A stretch of 64,000 nt of DNA from NCBI GenBank assembly GCA_004764695.1, contig SMSO01000032.1, positions 4,136,983 through 4,200,982 of the forward strand, written 5' to 3'. The DNA is from Schizochytrium sp. TIO01. Taxonomy: Eukaryota > Sar > Bigyra > Thraustochytrida > Thraustochytriidae. The notes under the pieces are model-generated. The model was not told the origin of the DNA. It did no database searches and saw nothing but the letters and a program-made list of their open reading frames with translations. Below are positions 33,801 to 44,718 of this stretch, piece by piece. Every line of letters starts with the position of its first letter. Positions within the stretch are counted from its first letter, which is position 1. The translations under genes and the position numbers were made by a program.

Positions 33801-35438
33801 CAAGTCCCACGTCCTCGGGCATCCTCTAGCAGTTCGCATTTGGGGAGTACTGTTCCTACAACAGATTCACAAAGTTTCGAAGAAACAGACCTTGATAGCT
33901 TGTATGTAACTCAAGATATGGATGCTCTGGTCGGTCCTGGAGAGATGAAAGAGGGCGATGCATCACATCGTTCAAAGAGGATTCCCGATCGCGTGGCCCT
34001 TAAGAAAATTCCTGTGGATGAGGAATCTCCGGAGAGTGAAATCTTTGCTTCTGAACCTGAAGGAGCACAGGAAATCACAGTGAAAGACCCGTTTTCTATT
34101 GCACCAGCACGAACACAATTGTGGAGACCTGAGAGTATTAATCTTTTGTGTAGGCTTAGTCTCGCACTTCCCATGAATGAATCGAACTTTATTCTTTCCT
34201 CGAAAGTGCTGGAAGATGATGTGCAGGAGCTACATGATGCTCTTGATTTGGCAAAACCGCCTGTGCCTGTGAGCCCTATGCCTAAGGGTCACCAGAAGCT
34301 CCGACGTTTACATCGGATGCAGAGGCGACAGAAATTTGTGCAATTTTATCGCCAGATATATGCAACTCAACTGCAAGTACAAGCAGAAGCTCCAGTGCAG
34401 GGCCCTGTTTCTGCTGTTCCGGTCTTTGCACCTAATGCGACAAGACCTTTACTTCAAATGCCCACAGCAGAGGAGCTTGCCTTGTCGCGCGGTACGTCGC
34501 TCAGCTCGGCGCTCACATATGATGCTGATGATAATGACCAATATGCACCTGGAAGCCACACAGGCATAGTGCACGGCGATGGAAGACCTGGATACGATGA
34601 CGGCACAGGAAACCGACATGGGGCTATAGAAAGTATGCATCAAGATCAAGAAAGTGAATCGGAGGGATTCGTCAGCTCTCAAGGTGGGACTCAACATCTT
34701 GAGACAAAGCTGGGCGTTGAATTGGATGGAATACATGACGTTAATGGGCTCGCAACTCTAGGAATGGGCTCTGAAGAGGGGTCTACTATCGCTTCGCAAG
34801 GACCTGTACCCTTGAGCCTTCTTGGTCTGTCTAAAAGTGGATTAGAAAAGGGGGAAGTTGTTCTCTCACCATTTCATATCGTTACGCAAAATACGAGCAA
34901 GTTTAAATCTGAGCTGGTACACGATATACTTCAATACCACGCTGATATTGGAGATGTGCAGACTTGCTCTATGGTAATTTTAGTTTTGGGCGATCTGCTT
35001 TCTCCAGAGGTAAGGCCTTTGAAGAGACGTATGTGGCTTTGCTCGTATGTAGACCTTTTGCAGCAACTTCGTGTGTATTCTGTTGCAGCGCGTGTCATCT
35101 CAGCTTGCCATGATCCGGAAGTGGAGAGATGCTATCAGATGTCCAGCATGGTTGCTGAAGGTTGTGGTTACTGCTATCCTACAAACACGAAGAACCTAAT
35201 CATGGCAGATGATGATTTCACAGGCTCTTGTAATACATGTAAGAACACAGTAAGTCGTTGTGCGATCTGCGAGGAAGTCGTCAAGGGTGTCTATGTCTGG
35301 TGCCAAGGCTGTGGACATAGTGGTCATTTGGATCATATGACTGAATGGTTCAAGACGGAGACTACGTGCCCGACTGGCTGTGGCCATGAGTGTACATTGA
35401 GTTGCCAGGGAGGACCCTGGTCTGCTACAGAAGAGTAG
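30813..35438 (+). CDS. WDR24: GATOR2/SEACAT complex subunit WDR24 (Sea2)
   Basis: Single exon; the ATG at 30813 (MLEGSK) is the first in-frame ATG, giving 1541 residues. That is about twice the length of human WDR24. Residues about 20-400 hold WD40 repeats, for example ending IKYWDMR, VQVWDVR and IKVWDI. The middle is Ser/Asp-rich and poorly structured, with predicted disordered inserts. A helical segment (34900-35170) precedes a C-terminal zinc/RING module. The module reads CNTC, CAICEEVVKGVYVWCQGC, GHSGHLDHMTEWF and CPTGCGHEC, a close match to the WDR24 C-terminus. No RWD domain is apparent, which argues against WDR59. GATOR2 opposes GATOR1 and so activates TORC1 at lysosomes/vacuoles when amino acids are present. 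The extra length lies in the linkers. Confidence 0.92.
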   Translation: MLEGSKVFARGAAAAGGARVEVTADIGVVANSVDISADQQVVAVGANNSLTLLRLWNRYRSLDVEESHFLKDTKHGASKSIGLLKPILKVKFNPTLHHAHYLATTSSSGAVGLWNLHHIKEDRGQWHPETVLREHNQAVSCLAWHYDDPSLLLTGSNDTKIKYWDMRVRQASNLTITPKSDTVRDIQFRKEDGSTQFAAAFANGTVQVWDVRHFKRPQSIYHAHDEAYTVDWNAEQTNLLASGGRDGWIKVWDINAKPLEDMPQPSAPLLGSELGNTRAASSRVVTTATHVRRASGDSLGHSSISSGVENPSGRKIKRRTLHRPVYLIEVAEKPVMRVKWRPEHPYLIAASSLKSPEITLWNVMDPHVPVASVNACDREDVANGFLWLDTFLDPTETVYSSLYDTSWWIGDEGEDDLEEVAENNEAVENLRDLSRPTKEAEELAEVPASERGHFRPIDLSYRSDSKESGKMPLHSESRLHPTAGLIPVSPPLQHQVSDLSYANAKYNASFVGHSLARPPSPAASVADSVISHRTNNGHMKNGDSADGNVLTLRDSQKIKFRKYRHKHRQGEDSQHSWGCLLSCTPGGKVTIRNLQRADKPLNRFRATAISLSVGSRLAAMHEDIPFQRLGGSFLVTQVLGPSEIEPPSHNKIHILGAEVMQSKRHRKRAMDFTDSLFGFDAEQFKTLAQGYMTPGTLSQTPEGSRLLSEHRLRHRIILQTNAANSSAHMHSGDYPYQGGLGVDGQMPHVASKTNTGPSKEMDSAQDKHKTSVEPYRNGGVDRQEVDTPDITKNKKRMREQEALLDQQAALTACCEHNASIADAAGALVQAQIWRLLMLIFSPQSVHLDLQTVSLKVKHPVVSAMQRSRVRTTSYASQSTAESAAPHQPRVPLIEPVSSDIVITTYNNAANNSDLLESSGALPLSNNPMLRTEPNMNKVASHDSVNKPKEVLGVPGVTGSPPHMPQKHLRTHSASSASKLSNTSLEYPPAGPVQAQRQVPRPRASSSSSHLGSTVPTTDSQSFEETDLDSLYVTQDMDALVGPGEMKEGDASHRSKRIPDRVALKKIPVDEESPESEIFASEPEGAQEITVKDPFSIAPARTQLWRPESINLLCRLSLALPMNESNFILSSKVLEDDVQELHDALDLAKPPVPVSPMPKGHQKLRRLHRMQRRQKFVQFYRQIYATQLQVQAEAPVQGPVSAVPVFAPNATRPLLQMPTAEELALSRGTSLSSALTYDADDNDQYAPGSHTGIVHGDGRPGYDDGTGNRHGAIESMHQDQESESEGFVSSQGGTQHLETKLGVELDGIHDVNGLATLGMGSEEGSTIASQGPVPLSLLGLSKSGLEKGEVVLSPFHIVTQNTSKFKSELVHDILQYHADIGDVQTCSMVILVLGDLLSPEVRPLKRRMWLCSYVDLLQQLRVYSVAARVISACHDPEVERCYQMSSMVAEGCGYCYPTNTKNLIMADDDFTGSCNTCKNTVSRCAICEEVVKGVYVWCQGCGHSGHLDHMTEWFKTETTCPTGCGHECTLSCQGGPWSATEE

Positions 35439-36384
35439 TTAGCTTGCCGTGAGGGTGAACCATGCGGCGTTATGTCACATTATAAAATAAAAGAATTTTC
35501 TTATTCGTACATCCTAATTTGATAGTGTTGAATTTTGAAAGAAATATTTGAACGAAATTTCCCCCCAGATCCCGAGTCGTTGTGAAATTGAACAGAATGA
35601 TGTCACATTGTTGACGGAAAGTAGAATTGTTGAGTACGTGTATATGAGAATATTTTTATTTTTTTCAGGCAACACATTTCTTGCAGTCCATAGATTCAAA
35701 ATAACCTGTGTAGCAATGGTCTCAAGTATATATACCCATTATTTGTTTGTGATTACTCGGATAGGTCGGGTTACTATAGTTCTAAACTATATGGTTGGAT
35801 GGAGTACATGGGAGAGATGGCAAGAATCCATCCCCTTCTGTTGAAGTTTTTGCCTTCGTAAAGTATCATATCGGATGCTCAGATAACAACTTTTGCTTGG
35901 TACAATGCATGTTGTATCTCTAGATTTCATCATAAAGAGAGCAATAGCAAGTCCTAATTTTATCACCTCTACATGTATTGAGGTGAAGCTTATTGTGCGT
36001 GTCGACGCACCATCAAGAAAGAATAAATATTGAAGGTGTAGAAGCCAAAGCCAGACCAATCCAAGCAAACAAAGGAAGCAAGCACAAGCAACGAGAACAC
36101 ATGCAGCACACATCATCCTATGTAACACAACCTATCGACCGGAGAGGCACGTGGGGTGAGCAGTCCAAGGTATCCAGTCAATTGCGTCCATACATCCATC
36201 CATTCGATTATAAGCATACAGATACGTGACTAGGCGAGTGCCATCGTTTAGCAAGTAAGCGCTCAAATGAATCAGTGAGTAGCTCAATCAAGGACGACAA
36301 AGTCAGGTGGGAAGTCATCAAGCAAGCAAGCAAACAAGTGAAGAAATCAACATGAAATGTGCCAGGTAATAACTTTGTTTGGAT
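35439..36384. other. Intergenic region between convergent WDR24 and eS12 genes
   Basis: About 950 bp with no supported gene. A CAAGCAAGCAAGCAAACAAG tract near 36319 lies just before the eS12 3' end. Confidence 0.4.
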
Positions 36385-36813
36385 TTAGGCGTTCTTGAGG
36401 TAGTCAAGGAGAAAGTTGAGGGCGGGGGACTCCTCACCGAAGTCGGTGATGACGGCGCAAGAGCAGCCGACGACGCGGGTGGCAGCACCCTCGGCGTCGA
36501 TCTTGCAGAGACCGCACCACTGGCCGAGCTCCTTGCGGTCGGTGACCTTGATGAGGGGCACGTCGTGCTCAGCGCAGAGAGCGACGATGAGCTTCTTGTA
36601 GGCGTCCTCCTCGCAGTTCTCAGCGAGGCAGCAGAGGCGGGCGGCCTTGCTGTCGAGGGCCTTGGCGCACTCGTGGAGTCCGCGGCGGAGACCATCGTTG
36701 TACATGGACTTCTTGAGCACCGCCTGGAGAGCGGTCATCGGGGTAAGGTCCTCAACGGGGACCTCCTCCACGGGGGCGGCCTGCTCGACCTCCATAACCT
36801 CCTCGTCGGCCAT
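36385..36813 (-). CDS. RPS12: 40S ribosomal protein eS12
   Basis: Single exon of 142 residues from ATG 36813. It has an acidic N-terminus ([14 protein letters not shown]), then the L7Ae/Gadd45-fold body typical of eS12: [42 protein letters not shown] and [11 protein letters not shown]. It ends LLDYLKNA. Length and motifs match the family, which sits on the 40S beak. Codon use is strikingly biased (GAG, CTC, AAG), as expected for a highly expressed ribosomal gene and unlike its neighbours. Its GC-rich coding strand produces long antisense frames that are shadows. Confidence 0.97.
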   Translation of the reverse strand: MADEEVMEVEQAAPVEEVPVEDLTPMTALQAVLKKSMYNDGLRRGLHECAKALDSKAARLCCLAENCEEDAYKKLIVALCAEHDVPLIKVTDRKELGQWCGLCKIDAEGAATRVVGCSCAVITDFGEESPALNFLLDYLKNA

Positions 36814-38592
36814 CTTTCCTAAACTTAGTTCAACACTAAAAACTCAGCAATCTCGCTCTGCGATCCTCCACCAAGGCGGGCACGGCCAAGGTCTCCTCGG
36901 TCGCAAGAATGAATCAGTAATGCTTTATCTATTCCCTATAACTAACTATCTATCACCCATTCTTTCTCTTATCTCATTCATTCTTTCTCTTCTTCCTTTC
37001 ACTGTTATAATATCGCACTAACAATTGTTACTCATTCATTCATTCATTCATTCATTCATTCATTCATTCATTCATTCACTCATTATTCATTCACTATTCA
37101 TTCATTCACTCATTCACTCATTCATTCATTATTCACTCATTCATTAATTCATTCATTCATTCTCTCATTCATTCATTAGTTATTCTCCTCCTTTCTTCTT
37201 TACGCGCGAACCGCTAGCAGTCAGCTACACCTCTATAAGGCTCGGAGCCCATTGGCCACTCATTCAGGGAGGAGTTCCCCGCGTTACCGCACACGCCGCC
37301 TTGGCCCGTCGTTCTTTTGTGGCCATATTCGCAGCGAGTCGTTCTGATTCTGGACGTTCTATTTCAGCAGGCGGGGATGTCCAGTGTACACCCCAGTGCT
37401 AGCAAGGCCAATCGAAGTGATACTGCAGAACAAAGAGACTACTTAGACCTATAATTAGGTCTCTATACCGCGCTAAGGGATAAGGTTTTAGGTAGATAGG
37501 GGCATATATTAGATATTCAAAGAGGGGGCACTTGATAAGAGTTCGTAATGTGGAAGATGTAGAACGTGGGGTTTCAAAACTTGGGCGCAAGAGAGCGCCG
37601 TAAAATATCTCAGGCAGGGGACAGAAGGAGGGTGTACATTCGCTGCTATAAGTAGCGATACTTATTTTATATGATTAGACCTAGAGGAAACCTTAGGGAC
37701 TCAGAAGGGCTGTCTATCATCTCGAAGAATCTGGAGATGATAATAAGTCTGAGATTTGTGTAGAAGGTAACCTAGCTAGGTACTTCTTACCTATTTACTT
37801 CGTAAGGTTATCATCGTAGTTAGTGGGTAGAGCTTTTATTTGTCGAAGTTGTGCTGATGCTGTCAGGAGAAGTTTATTTAATTAAAATTAAAGTTATGAT
37901 GGTGTTCTCGCCATTTTGAAGCTGCTCGAATACCTGATAAAACCTCGAATCAAAACAACCCCAATGGGGATATTAGGTTTTTAAGTTTAGGTTTGCTACA
38001 AAGAATTGGATTTACTACGATGCTTACTTAAACCCAGCACGTCTGTGGTGTAGATAGATGGGTATACTCCCTGCTAATAGATCTAGCGTTCCTTGTTCGA
38101 AGGGAAGATATGTGTTTTGACCCTTCGGGATGGAAGGCAGGGTACCTAGAACATCCCGTCATGACAGGGGAGCACCAAATATTGCGAAGTGCTTCAGAGG
38201 GGTGGTGCGTCAACTGGTAAGGAGATATTAATCACATCGTTTTAAAACTATTCATGGGAACACCTTGGTCGCATCAAATTCATGAGTATTCATTTGCAAG
38301 GAGTTGCATTTCTTTTTTGCCAAATCGCCGCTCAAAGGTAGCAAGTTGTAATCTTTTAGTCTGGAAGCCAAAACAAGTAGTCATGACCGATTTTATCTGT
38401 AATTTTAGTGGAGACCATCAACAAATGTGAAACAATATGATTTCGAGATTACATCAGGGACATGTTTTCCTCTCATGCGGTTCAATTATCAAACAAACCA
38501 ATATGTTCTTTCGTTTGACGATGTTCTACAAAAGATCCGGTGTTACAAATTGATATATAGGCCTGTACCATGCTGACAGGATTCTGTAATTT
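36814..38592. other. 1.8 kb gene-free interval
   Basis: It contains the eS12 promoter and leader at the left and a long ATTC microsatellite (37030-37185). A TAGGTA/CTAGCTAGG palindromic cluster lies at about 37760-37795. Short ORFs here have no protein-like features. Confidence 0.45.
37030..37185. repeat. ATTC tetranucleotide microsatellite
   Basis: About 150 bp of ATTC units, with interruptions (CACT, ATTATTC) increasing towards the right. It lies upstream of the eS12 gene. Confidence 0.95.
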
Positions 38593-41500
38593 TTACCGGC
38601 GACGTGGTGGGATACTGCGACGAAGAAAGCGAGCACTTCGACGAAGAGATTCATAGCGAATAATAAACATTTCCACGCGACGTAACAGTCGTCGAGCTGC
38701 TGCCTCAGTCTTGTCGTTGACCTCAGCTGACCGTAAAGACCTCAATTCTGTTTTGTACAAATTCACCATGTTCGTGTTAGTTATAACAATTGTTAACGAT
38801 AGTATCCCCATTGCCCTATTCTCAATAACTTACCTCTATGAAGGTGGCCCTGTTGACTACGAAGATCATGAAGTTCCGCGTCAGAAAGCTCTTGTGCAGG
38901 TGTTGAAAGCACTGAGTCACAGTCTCTCATTTTACTTTGAATGCTACGAATTGTCATAGCTTGCTGACGAATTCGGTCGCGGAGTGCTTGTTCTGCTTCC
39001 TCAGACCGGCCAATTCGAGCTGCCACTGGAGTACTACTCTGTACCGTCTCGGTCTCCATACGCGCCTGTTGAAGAGCGGAGGTTCTCTCGCGGTGTGTTG
39101 CCTTCATGGATTCAAGCTCATTTGTAATTTTGTCCATGGCTTCTTTCAACTGGTCTTCTGATACTCCACGCAATAAATCTGTATCAGAAGAATTGCTCAG
39201 ATAACCCAACTTCTGTAGCCACGTTGCTGCCACGCGAGTACGCATGGCAGTCTCCTCCTTGGTTTCCTGAATGATTTCAGTGCGATAATCAACTTCGTCA
39301 GCCCGCTGACCAAGATCTTTGTGCTCCCTGCGAAGAAGTTGTAAATCTTCTCGAATGCGTTCTAGCTTTTTAACATTTTCGAGGTGTCGAAGGTAGGCGT
39401 GATCTTGGTCCATCAAATGCTGACTATTGTTAGAGACTGCCTCTGCTGGCTGATCTTCTTGTTCATCAGTGCTGTCGTTGTGGGCATGTTCAACGTTATC
39501 CATACTCACGTTGTTCGAATAGTTGTCATCGTCATCGACGTCGACTTCTCGAATGGCTTCGTCCTCAGCAGGGACAAGTGGAGAAACCTTTGGGGGTTTG
39601 GGGACACTTTTCGGTGTTGCAGAAGTCTTCGCATCCAAAATCGGAGATTTAGCCAATATATCATCGCTTGCAAAGGACATCGGGCTGTGGACGTCATTAT
39701 GAGCAATTGGAGTCAGAACTGATAACGACATTGATCCATGCCTAAAGCGAGGGGTAGGAGCATGGGGCATTCTCCCATCGAAAGAGTCTGAGAAAGGTGC
39801 CATATCCGAGAGTAAACTCGCATGCACATCTGAGAACGAAACTCCATCGTTCTGCATGTTCGGAGAGCTGTAAAATGCATTTTCCTTTGGTGCTTTAGAA
39901 GCGGGAACAAATGTTCCTCTTTGTTTAGTTGTATCAGAGTGTGGCTGAGGGCTTTCTCCTGATTTCTCCTTTTTTGAATCGGGGTTCTTCGAACTCTGAG
40001 AACCTCCACTTCGTTCAGGAGGTAGGGTTGAATGTGCTTGAGGAACTTCTTGCTTCTGCGGGGAAGGATCTTGCAGTGTTTGGCGTTGAAGATTAACTTC
40101 ATTGTGAGGTACCGTGACATTAATATTGGCTTGGACTCCTTTTTTCAATTGATTGAGAAAGTCCGCTTTACTCTCCTGGTCAAGTGGGGTCCTAGCGAGA
40201 CCCTTTCCTGTTGGGATAAGGTTGCGGGAACGCTTTTCAACCGATGCGGATATACTCGGTAAAACGGAAGAATCATTACACAAAGCTTGTGGTGCTTGAT
40301 TAGTTGTGATGATATCGAATGCGGCTTGTGTTTCGTGCAAAGGAGTCCTAGACAGGCCATTTCCAGTCGGGATCATGTTTTTGGGGAGGGCTGGAGCATT
40401 TTCCTCGCTTTTTTCCAAGTTTGCCGTTACAAGAAGATTGTTTGTGTTCGTGGCCTCCGTAACCGGTGTGCGACTCAGGCCATTACCTGAGGGGATAACG
40501 TTTCGGGCATGCCGCACTTCATTCGCCAAAACTTGGTTCACCTCATTTTGATTATGACGCATTGATCCCATTGTAGTAGTAACAGCAGCAGCGGCAGCAG
40601 TGCCCTCCTCTAAAATTGGCGTCCGCGCAAGGCCATTCCCTGTCGGGATAACATTTTTCCTTGGCAGCTGTTGAGCGCTAGTATCAAAAGCACCAGCTGA
40701 TTCGAGTTCATTGTTGGTGTGAAAGAATGCTTTCGACTTAGGAGACTCATTAGCTGGAGTTCTGGCAAGACCGTTTCCACTAGGAATCATGTTTTTCTTT
40801 GGTTCGAGTATGCCTGATGCTTCCGTAATAGCTTCGCCAGAGTCGATGGTCTCCGCAAGCTTTTGTACCCTTCCTGCAATATGCATATCCGTCAATGGGG
40901 TCCGGGTTAAGCCGCGTCCAGTTGGAACGACATTTTTCTTTCTGGTGATCTCTGCAGTGATTTCCTTTTGAGAAGCTTTTGTTGAATTGAGCTTTCCCTC
41001 TTGGTCATTTAGAGGTGTTCGAGCTAGACCCTTTCCAGTTGGTATGATATTTTTGGTAGCTTTAGGTGCTCTGTCGATGTTCTGATTACCCGAATCCATA
41101 GTTACAGGTATAGAGGGGATTGCAGGAGCGGCAGCCTCTATCCGTGTGGGAATGTTCAGCGGTGTCCTTGCTAATCCATTACCACTAGGAATTAAGTTCT
41201 TTTGAGAAGGTGCAACACTTATCACTTCTTGCGATTGGGAAGGCACGTGAGAACTTGGCAAATCAGTCAACTCTTTTGAAATTGGCGTTCGCGCAAGCCC
41301 ACCTCCACTTGGGATGGCGTTGCGATCTGCACGGATAGTTTTAATTTGTGCAATAGGATCGTGGTTTACTTTCGTCGAGTTTGTATTATCATGCATTGGA
41401 ATTTGTGCCAGAGGAATTCCGGTTGGGATCGTATTCTTGGTTTGTTTCTCGATTGTCTTCTCTTCTGCTAGAGTGCGGAGGGGCGCCTCGATTGGAGTGC

Positions 41501-42434
41501 GTGCTAGACCAGCTCCAGAGGGAATCACATTACGCAAACTAACAGGTTCTTTTGTTGCAACAGAAGTTTTAACAGTATTTTGCTGATTGCTAGATCCATT
41601 AGTCTGCATTTGAATCTGGGTAATTGGAGTCCGTGCTAAGCCACCTCCTGAAGGAATAGTATTCTTAGATGCCAAAGGTTGACGCTGTTGCTGTGGTTGT
41701 TTATTCTGATTTAGAAACAGTTCTTGAGCCGGCAATGTTACAGGTGTGCGAGCAAGACCATTTCCAGCAGGAATTAGGTTCTTGCGAGAAGTAATTGGAT
41801 TATCTGAAGATATCACTTGATTCTCCTTCTGAGACTGTGCTTCCGGGATCGAAAACCCTCGCTCGACTTGACCAACAGGTGTGCGAGCCAAGCCTCGTCC
41901 TGCGGGAATTATGTTACGCAAAGGCTCGCTGCTTTGTGTAGCTTGTCCTTGGTCACCAGTAGTTGCGAGAGGCCCATCGGTGCTAGTTACCCCAACAGGA
42001 GTCTGAGCAGGCACACGACCTACAGGATGGATGTTGCTTTGATTTCCACCTGGATGAATGAATACCTGTGAAGTGATTCCGGTTGTAGCTAAATTACGAG
42101 TATTGCTCTGATGAGCTGCCGTTTGCGCAGGTCTTTGGCGTTTTAGATTTGTCTGGGCAAAGGGATGACTTTCTTGAGTCCTTTTATGAGTCTGTTGCTG
42201 GTTTTGCAAGCTCTGCTGTTGCTGATTCACTCCAATATTTTGCAGTGGCTTGCGACCAGGGAGAACGATTTCAGAAAAATCTTCCCAGTTCGTCGAAGAT
42301 TTACTCGGTTTCAAAGCTTGGACTTTGCGGTCATGTTGCTGACGTTCGTGTCTATTTTCCCTATCGACGTCCCGAGGATTTTCCACAGTAGGAGGCGTAC
42401 GCGCAAGTTGGCGTCCCACCGGAATTGCGTTCAT
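38593..42434 (-). CDS. LARTP-motif array protein with C-terminal coiled coil, two exons, function unknown
   Basis: Exon 1 is 42434-38834 and exon 2 is 38747-38593; an 86-nt intron (GTAAGT donor, AAAACAG acceptor, phase 1) joins them into 1251 residues. Without splicing the frame ends in intron sequence at 38793. The first 750 residues contain 16 copies of a short motif, consensus (R/K)NxIP(S/T)GxGLARTP, every 35-65 residues; the first copy is at residues 2-13. Linkers are Gln/Asn/Ser-rich and diverged, so only the motif is conserved. Copies 2 and 7 are degenerate. Each intact motif ends in Arg-Thr-Pro, a potential proline-directed kinase site. From about residue 1010 there is a coiled coil (LRHLENVKKLERIREDLQLL...), and a very basic end (RRSARFLRRSIPPRRR). 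I recognise no family. The layout suggests a multivalent scaffold, cytoskeletal or mitotic; that is inference. Confidence 0.85.
40190..42434 (-). repeat. 16-copy short-linear-motif array (IPxGxGLARTP) in coding sequence
   Basis: The 14-residue motif recurs 16 times in this 2.2-kb coding span. DNA identity among copies is modest because synonymous codons differ. Selection on the protein, rather than recent tandem duplication, therefore best explains the conservation. Confidence 0.9.
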
Positions 42435-42978
42435 TGCAAGGCGTCAGACCTGTTTCCGAATTTATACAGGGCCAGCCTTTTGTCAAAGAGCCAGAGGCGG
42501 CAAAATATGGACCTTGCAGTCCTTCAGAGAGATGCTGGACCCAATAGAGCCCTTGTTGTATCGTATCGCCAATGCGAAGTTTGATGGAATTCTATGCTCG
42601 CTTCTGGCTTTGGTCGTTTTTTGCGCAACGCAATTTACTTTCTAATTGCGCAACCCATTTTTCTTCCAATTGCGCAACCCATTTCCAAGACATGTTATGG
42701 GAACGCGGGTAACCATTTGAATCGCTGGACATGATCGTCGCGGGCACTATGATGGTGCAGTTCTCTGACTGTATTCGTGCCTCATTGGTGTTTGCGTAGT
42801 GCACATCGAGCCCGACCACAGTTCCAGATCGTGGACCGCTGTCTTTACTAGGGGAGTATTCTTTGTGCGCCGCGTTTATCTGTGTAGAGAGTGTGGATTG
42901 AGCCCCGGCCAGCCACCCAAGGTTTTCACCAAAGTATCGCTTCGTAGAAAACAGAAGCTTCAGAAAAGCCCAAGAATC
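42435..42978. promoter_or_regulatory. Divergent promoter with three TTGCGCAA palindromes
   Basis: This 544-bp interval separates the divergent LARTP-array and Trm112 genes. The palindrome TTGCGCAA occurs at 42621-42628, 42646-42653 and 42670-42677, spaced 25 and 24 bp. The last two copies sit in a near-perfect tandem repeat of AATTGCGCAACCCATTT. The regulatory role is inferred from position, palindromy and spacing. Confidence 0.5.
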
Positions 42979-43347
42979 ATGAAGCTCCTCACGCACAACC
43001 TTCTTAAGTGCAACGTCAAGGGCGTCAAGACAGGCTACCCTCTTAAGATTGAGGTTACATCGAAGGAGGTCCGCGAGACCGAGATGAACCCAACCTTTCT
43101 TCAGAACATTGTGAACAAGCTTGACTGGGCTGCTTTCCGCGCTGCCGCTGCCCAGCTTGGTGAAGATGGGTTTCCGGAGGCCGTGACCCCTGAGCTCCTC
43201 GAGCAGGACGAGTTCTTGGAGAAGTTCCACCGTGCTTTGTTGGAGACCGTTGTTGTGGAGGGCGCCCTCATTTGCCCCGAGTCTGGTCGCAGGTTCCCCA
43301 TCACGAACGCGATCCCGAACATGATTCTCAATGAGGATGAGGTCTAA
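42979..43347 (+). CDS. TRM112: Trm112 family methyltransferase activator (TRMT112)
   Basis: The frame is open upstream, but the ATG at 42979 gives the standard N-terminus MKLLTHNLLKCNVKG and 122 residues, the family's usual length. The zinc-ribbon-like fold contributes ICPESGRRFPITNAIPNMIL near the C-terminus, closely matching eukaryotic Trm112. This small protein is the obligate partner of several SAM-dependent methyltransferases, including Trm9/ALKBH8, Trm11, Mtq2/HEMK2 (eRF1 methylation) and Bud23 (18S rRNA). It thereby tunes tRNA, rRNA and release-factor modification. It is single-exon and divergent from the LARTP-array gene. Confidence 0.95.
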   Translation: MKLLTHNLLKCNVKGVKTGYPLKIEVTSKEVRETEMNPTFLQNIVNKLDWAAFRAAAAQLGEDGFPEAVTPELLEQDEFLEKFHRALLETVVVEGALICPESGRRFPITNAIPNMILNEDEV

Positions 43348-44718
43348 GGTGCCCTTCATTGGTACTCTAGACTTATTCAGTGGAACTCGTAGTGCGATAT
43401 TCCTTTGCGCAAACTTGTTTTGGTCCTAGCTTGCATGCAGGAAGGAAGGAGAAGGAGGTTCTTTCTAGCTTCCACGCGCATTTTACCTAGAGGGCTTGTC
43501 GCATGGCTTTTCTTATCTCGTGAGCTATTCAACGAATGCTTTGGTACAGCTAAATTCATGGTAGTTTCTACCTGTTGTCCAATTTCATTTGTTTCCTCCT
43601 TTGATCACTGGCTCGCTCGCCTATCCAGACTCACTCTTTAACTGGAGGCGCAAACTTTCCCACGTTGCAATATTATAACACACAAAGCTTTCGATTTGTA
43701 CACAAATCTGAAGAAAGATAGAAAGAAAAAAATCCTACTCACCAGTAGTAATTCATTCAAACTTCGTTTCAATCTCTTGATTTTACATATCAAACTCAAA
43801 CATGTTTCCCCTTGCAAATTTCGCGAGGCTATTGGTCTCTTGCGGTCTAGTTTAGTTATTTATAATCATGTGTCTGAACTGACCTGAATACTAAGCTGAC
43901 CCAGAAATGTTGATTTCGGTCGCGGTCTTCAAGTGTTTCGAAATTGAAATGCTCTTTTCACAAAATGTGGACGGTTTTGTGGACGGAGTTACTCCAATTA
44001 TTTGAAAAACATGTTGTCAGAATATCCTGGAAGGCGGATGAAGGATTGTGTTCTCAAGGATAGATAGCAACATTTTTCTTCTTCTTCTTCTTCTTCTTCT
44101 TCTTTCATGGAGAAGACAATTGAAGAGTGTTTGACAAACATTTGGACCAGTGAATACCCTCGTGAAGGTTCGACAATTTCATCGCCTTGAGGATATATGG
44201 CGCTTTGAAAACCAAAAGTATAAAGAAGAGGAAAATCGCATGACAACAGTGAGTGAATCACGAATGTCACACCACGCACACTTACAAAGAACAATAAAAA
44301 GAAGAAACAACACAAAGGCGTAGGTAAAATGCCATTAGTAACACAATAAGAAGAAATTAGTTACGGATATTGATTTCATTCGTTTGTTGTACCTAAATGC
44401 TCAAAAGATTTGTAATGCTTTGTTTATATAACCAGGCAAAAAAAGACAATCGAGATGTCCTTTTTCCTTTTGTGTTATAAGAAGAAGAAAAAGAATGTAA
44501 AATGTGCATAGGAGCGTGAATTACGGTTCGGTATGTGTGTGGTGTGTTGATTGATATTGAAAGCCAGGTGTTTGCAGCACGTCGAATCCAGTGGCTTTGC
44601 CGAAGGAATTGGGGGAACGGGGCAAAGGAGAGTGTGACAATACAAGTTGGGTCCCCTCATACAGGAGGCCCAATGTGCTGCTGCCAATATGTGTACATAG
44701 AAAAAGATTTCTCTCTAT
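43348..44718. other. Intergenic region with CTT microsatellite
   Basis: About 1.4 kb between convergent genes. A CTT trinucleotide run lies at about 44077-44105. No ORF with protein-like composition is present. Confidence 0.45.

Noticed and set aside
36379-36822. Plus-strand Gly/Leu/Val-rich frame opposite eS12
   Set aside because: Shadow of biased codons in the clear ribosomal protein eS12 gene on the other strand.
42592-43359. Minus-strand frame of 255 codons over Trm112
   Set aside because: Antisense shadow; Trm112 on the plus strand is unmistakable, and the first part lies in the promoter.
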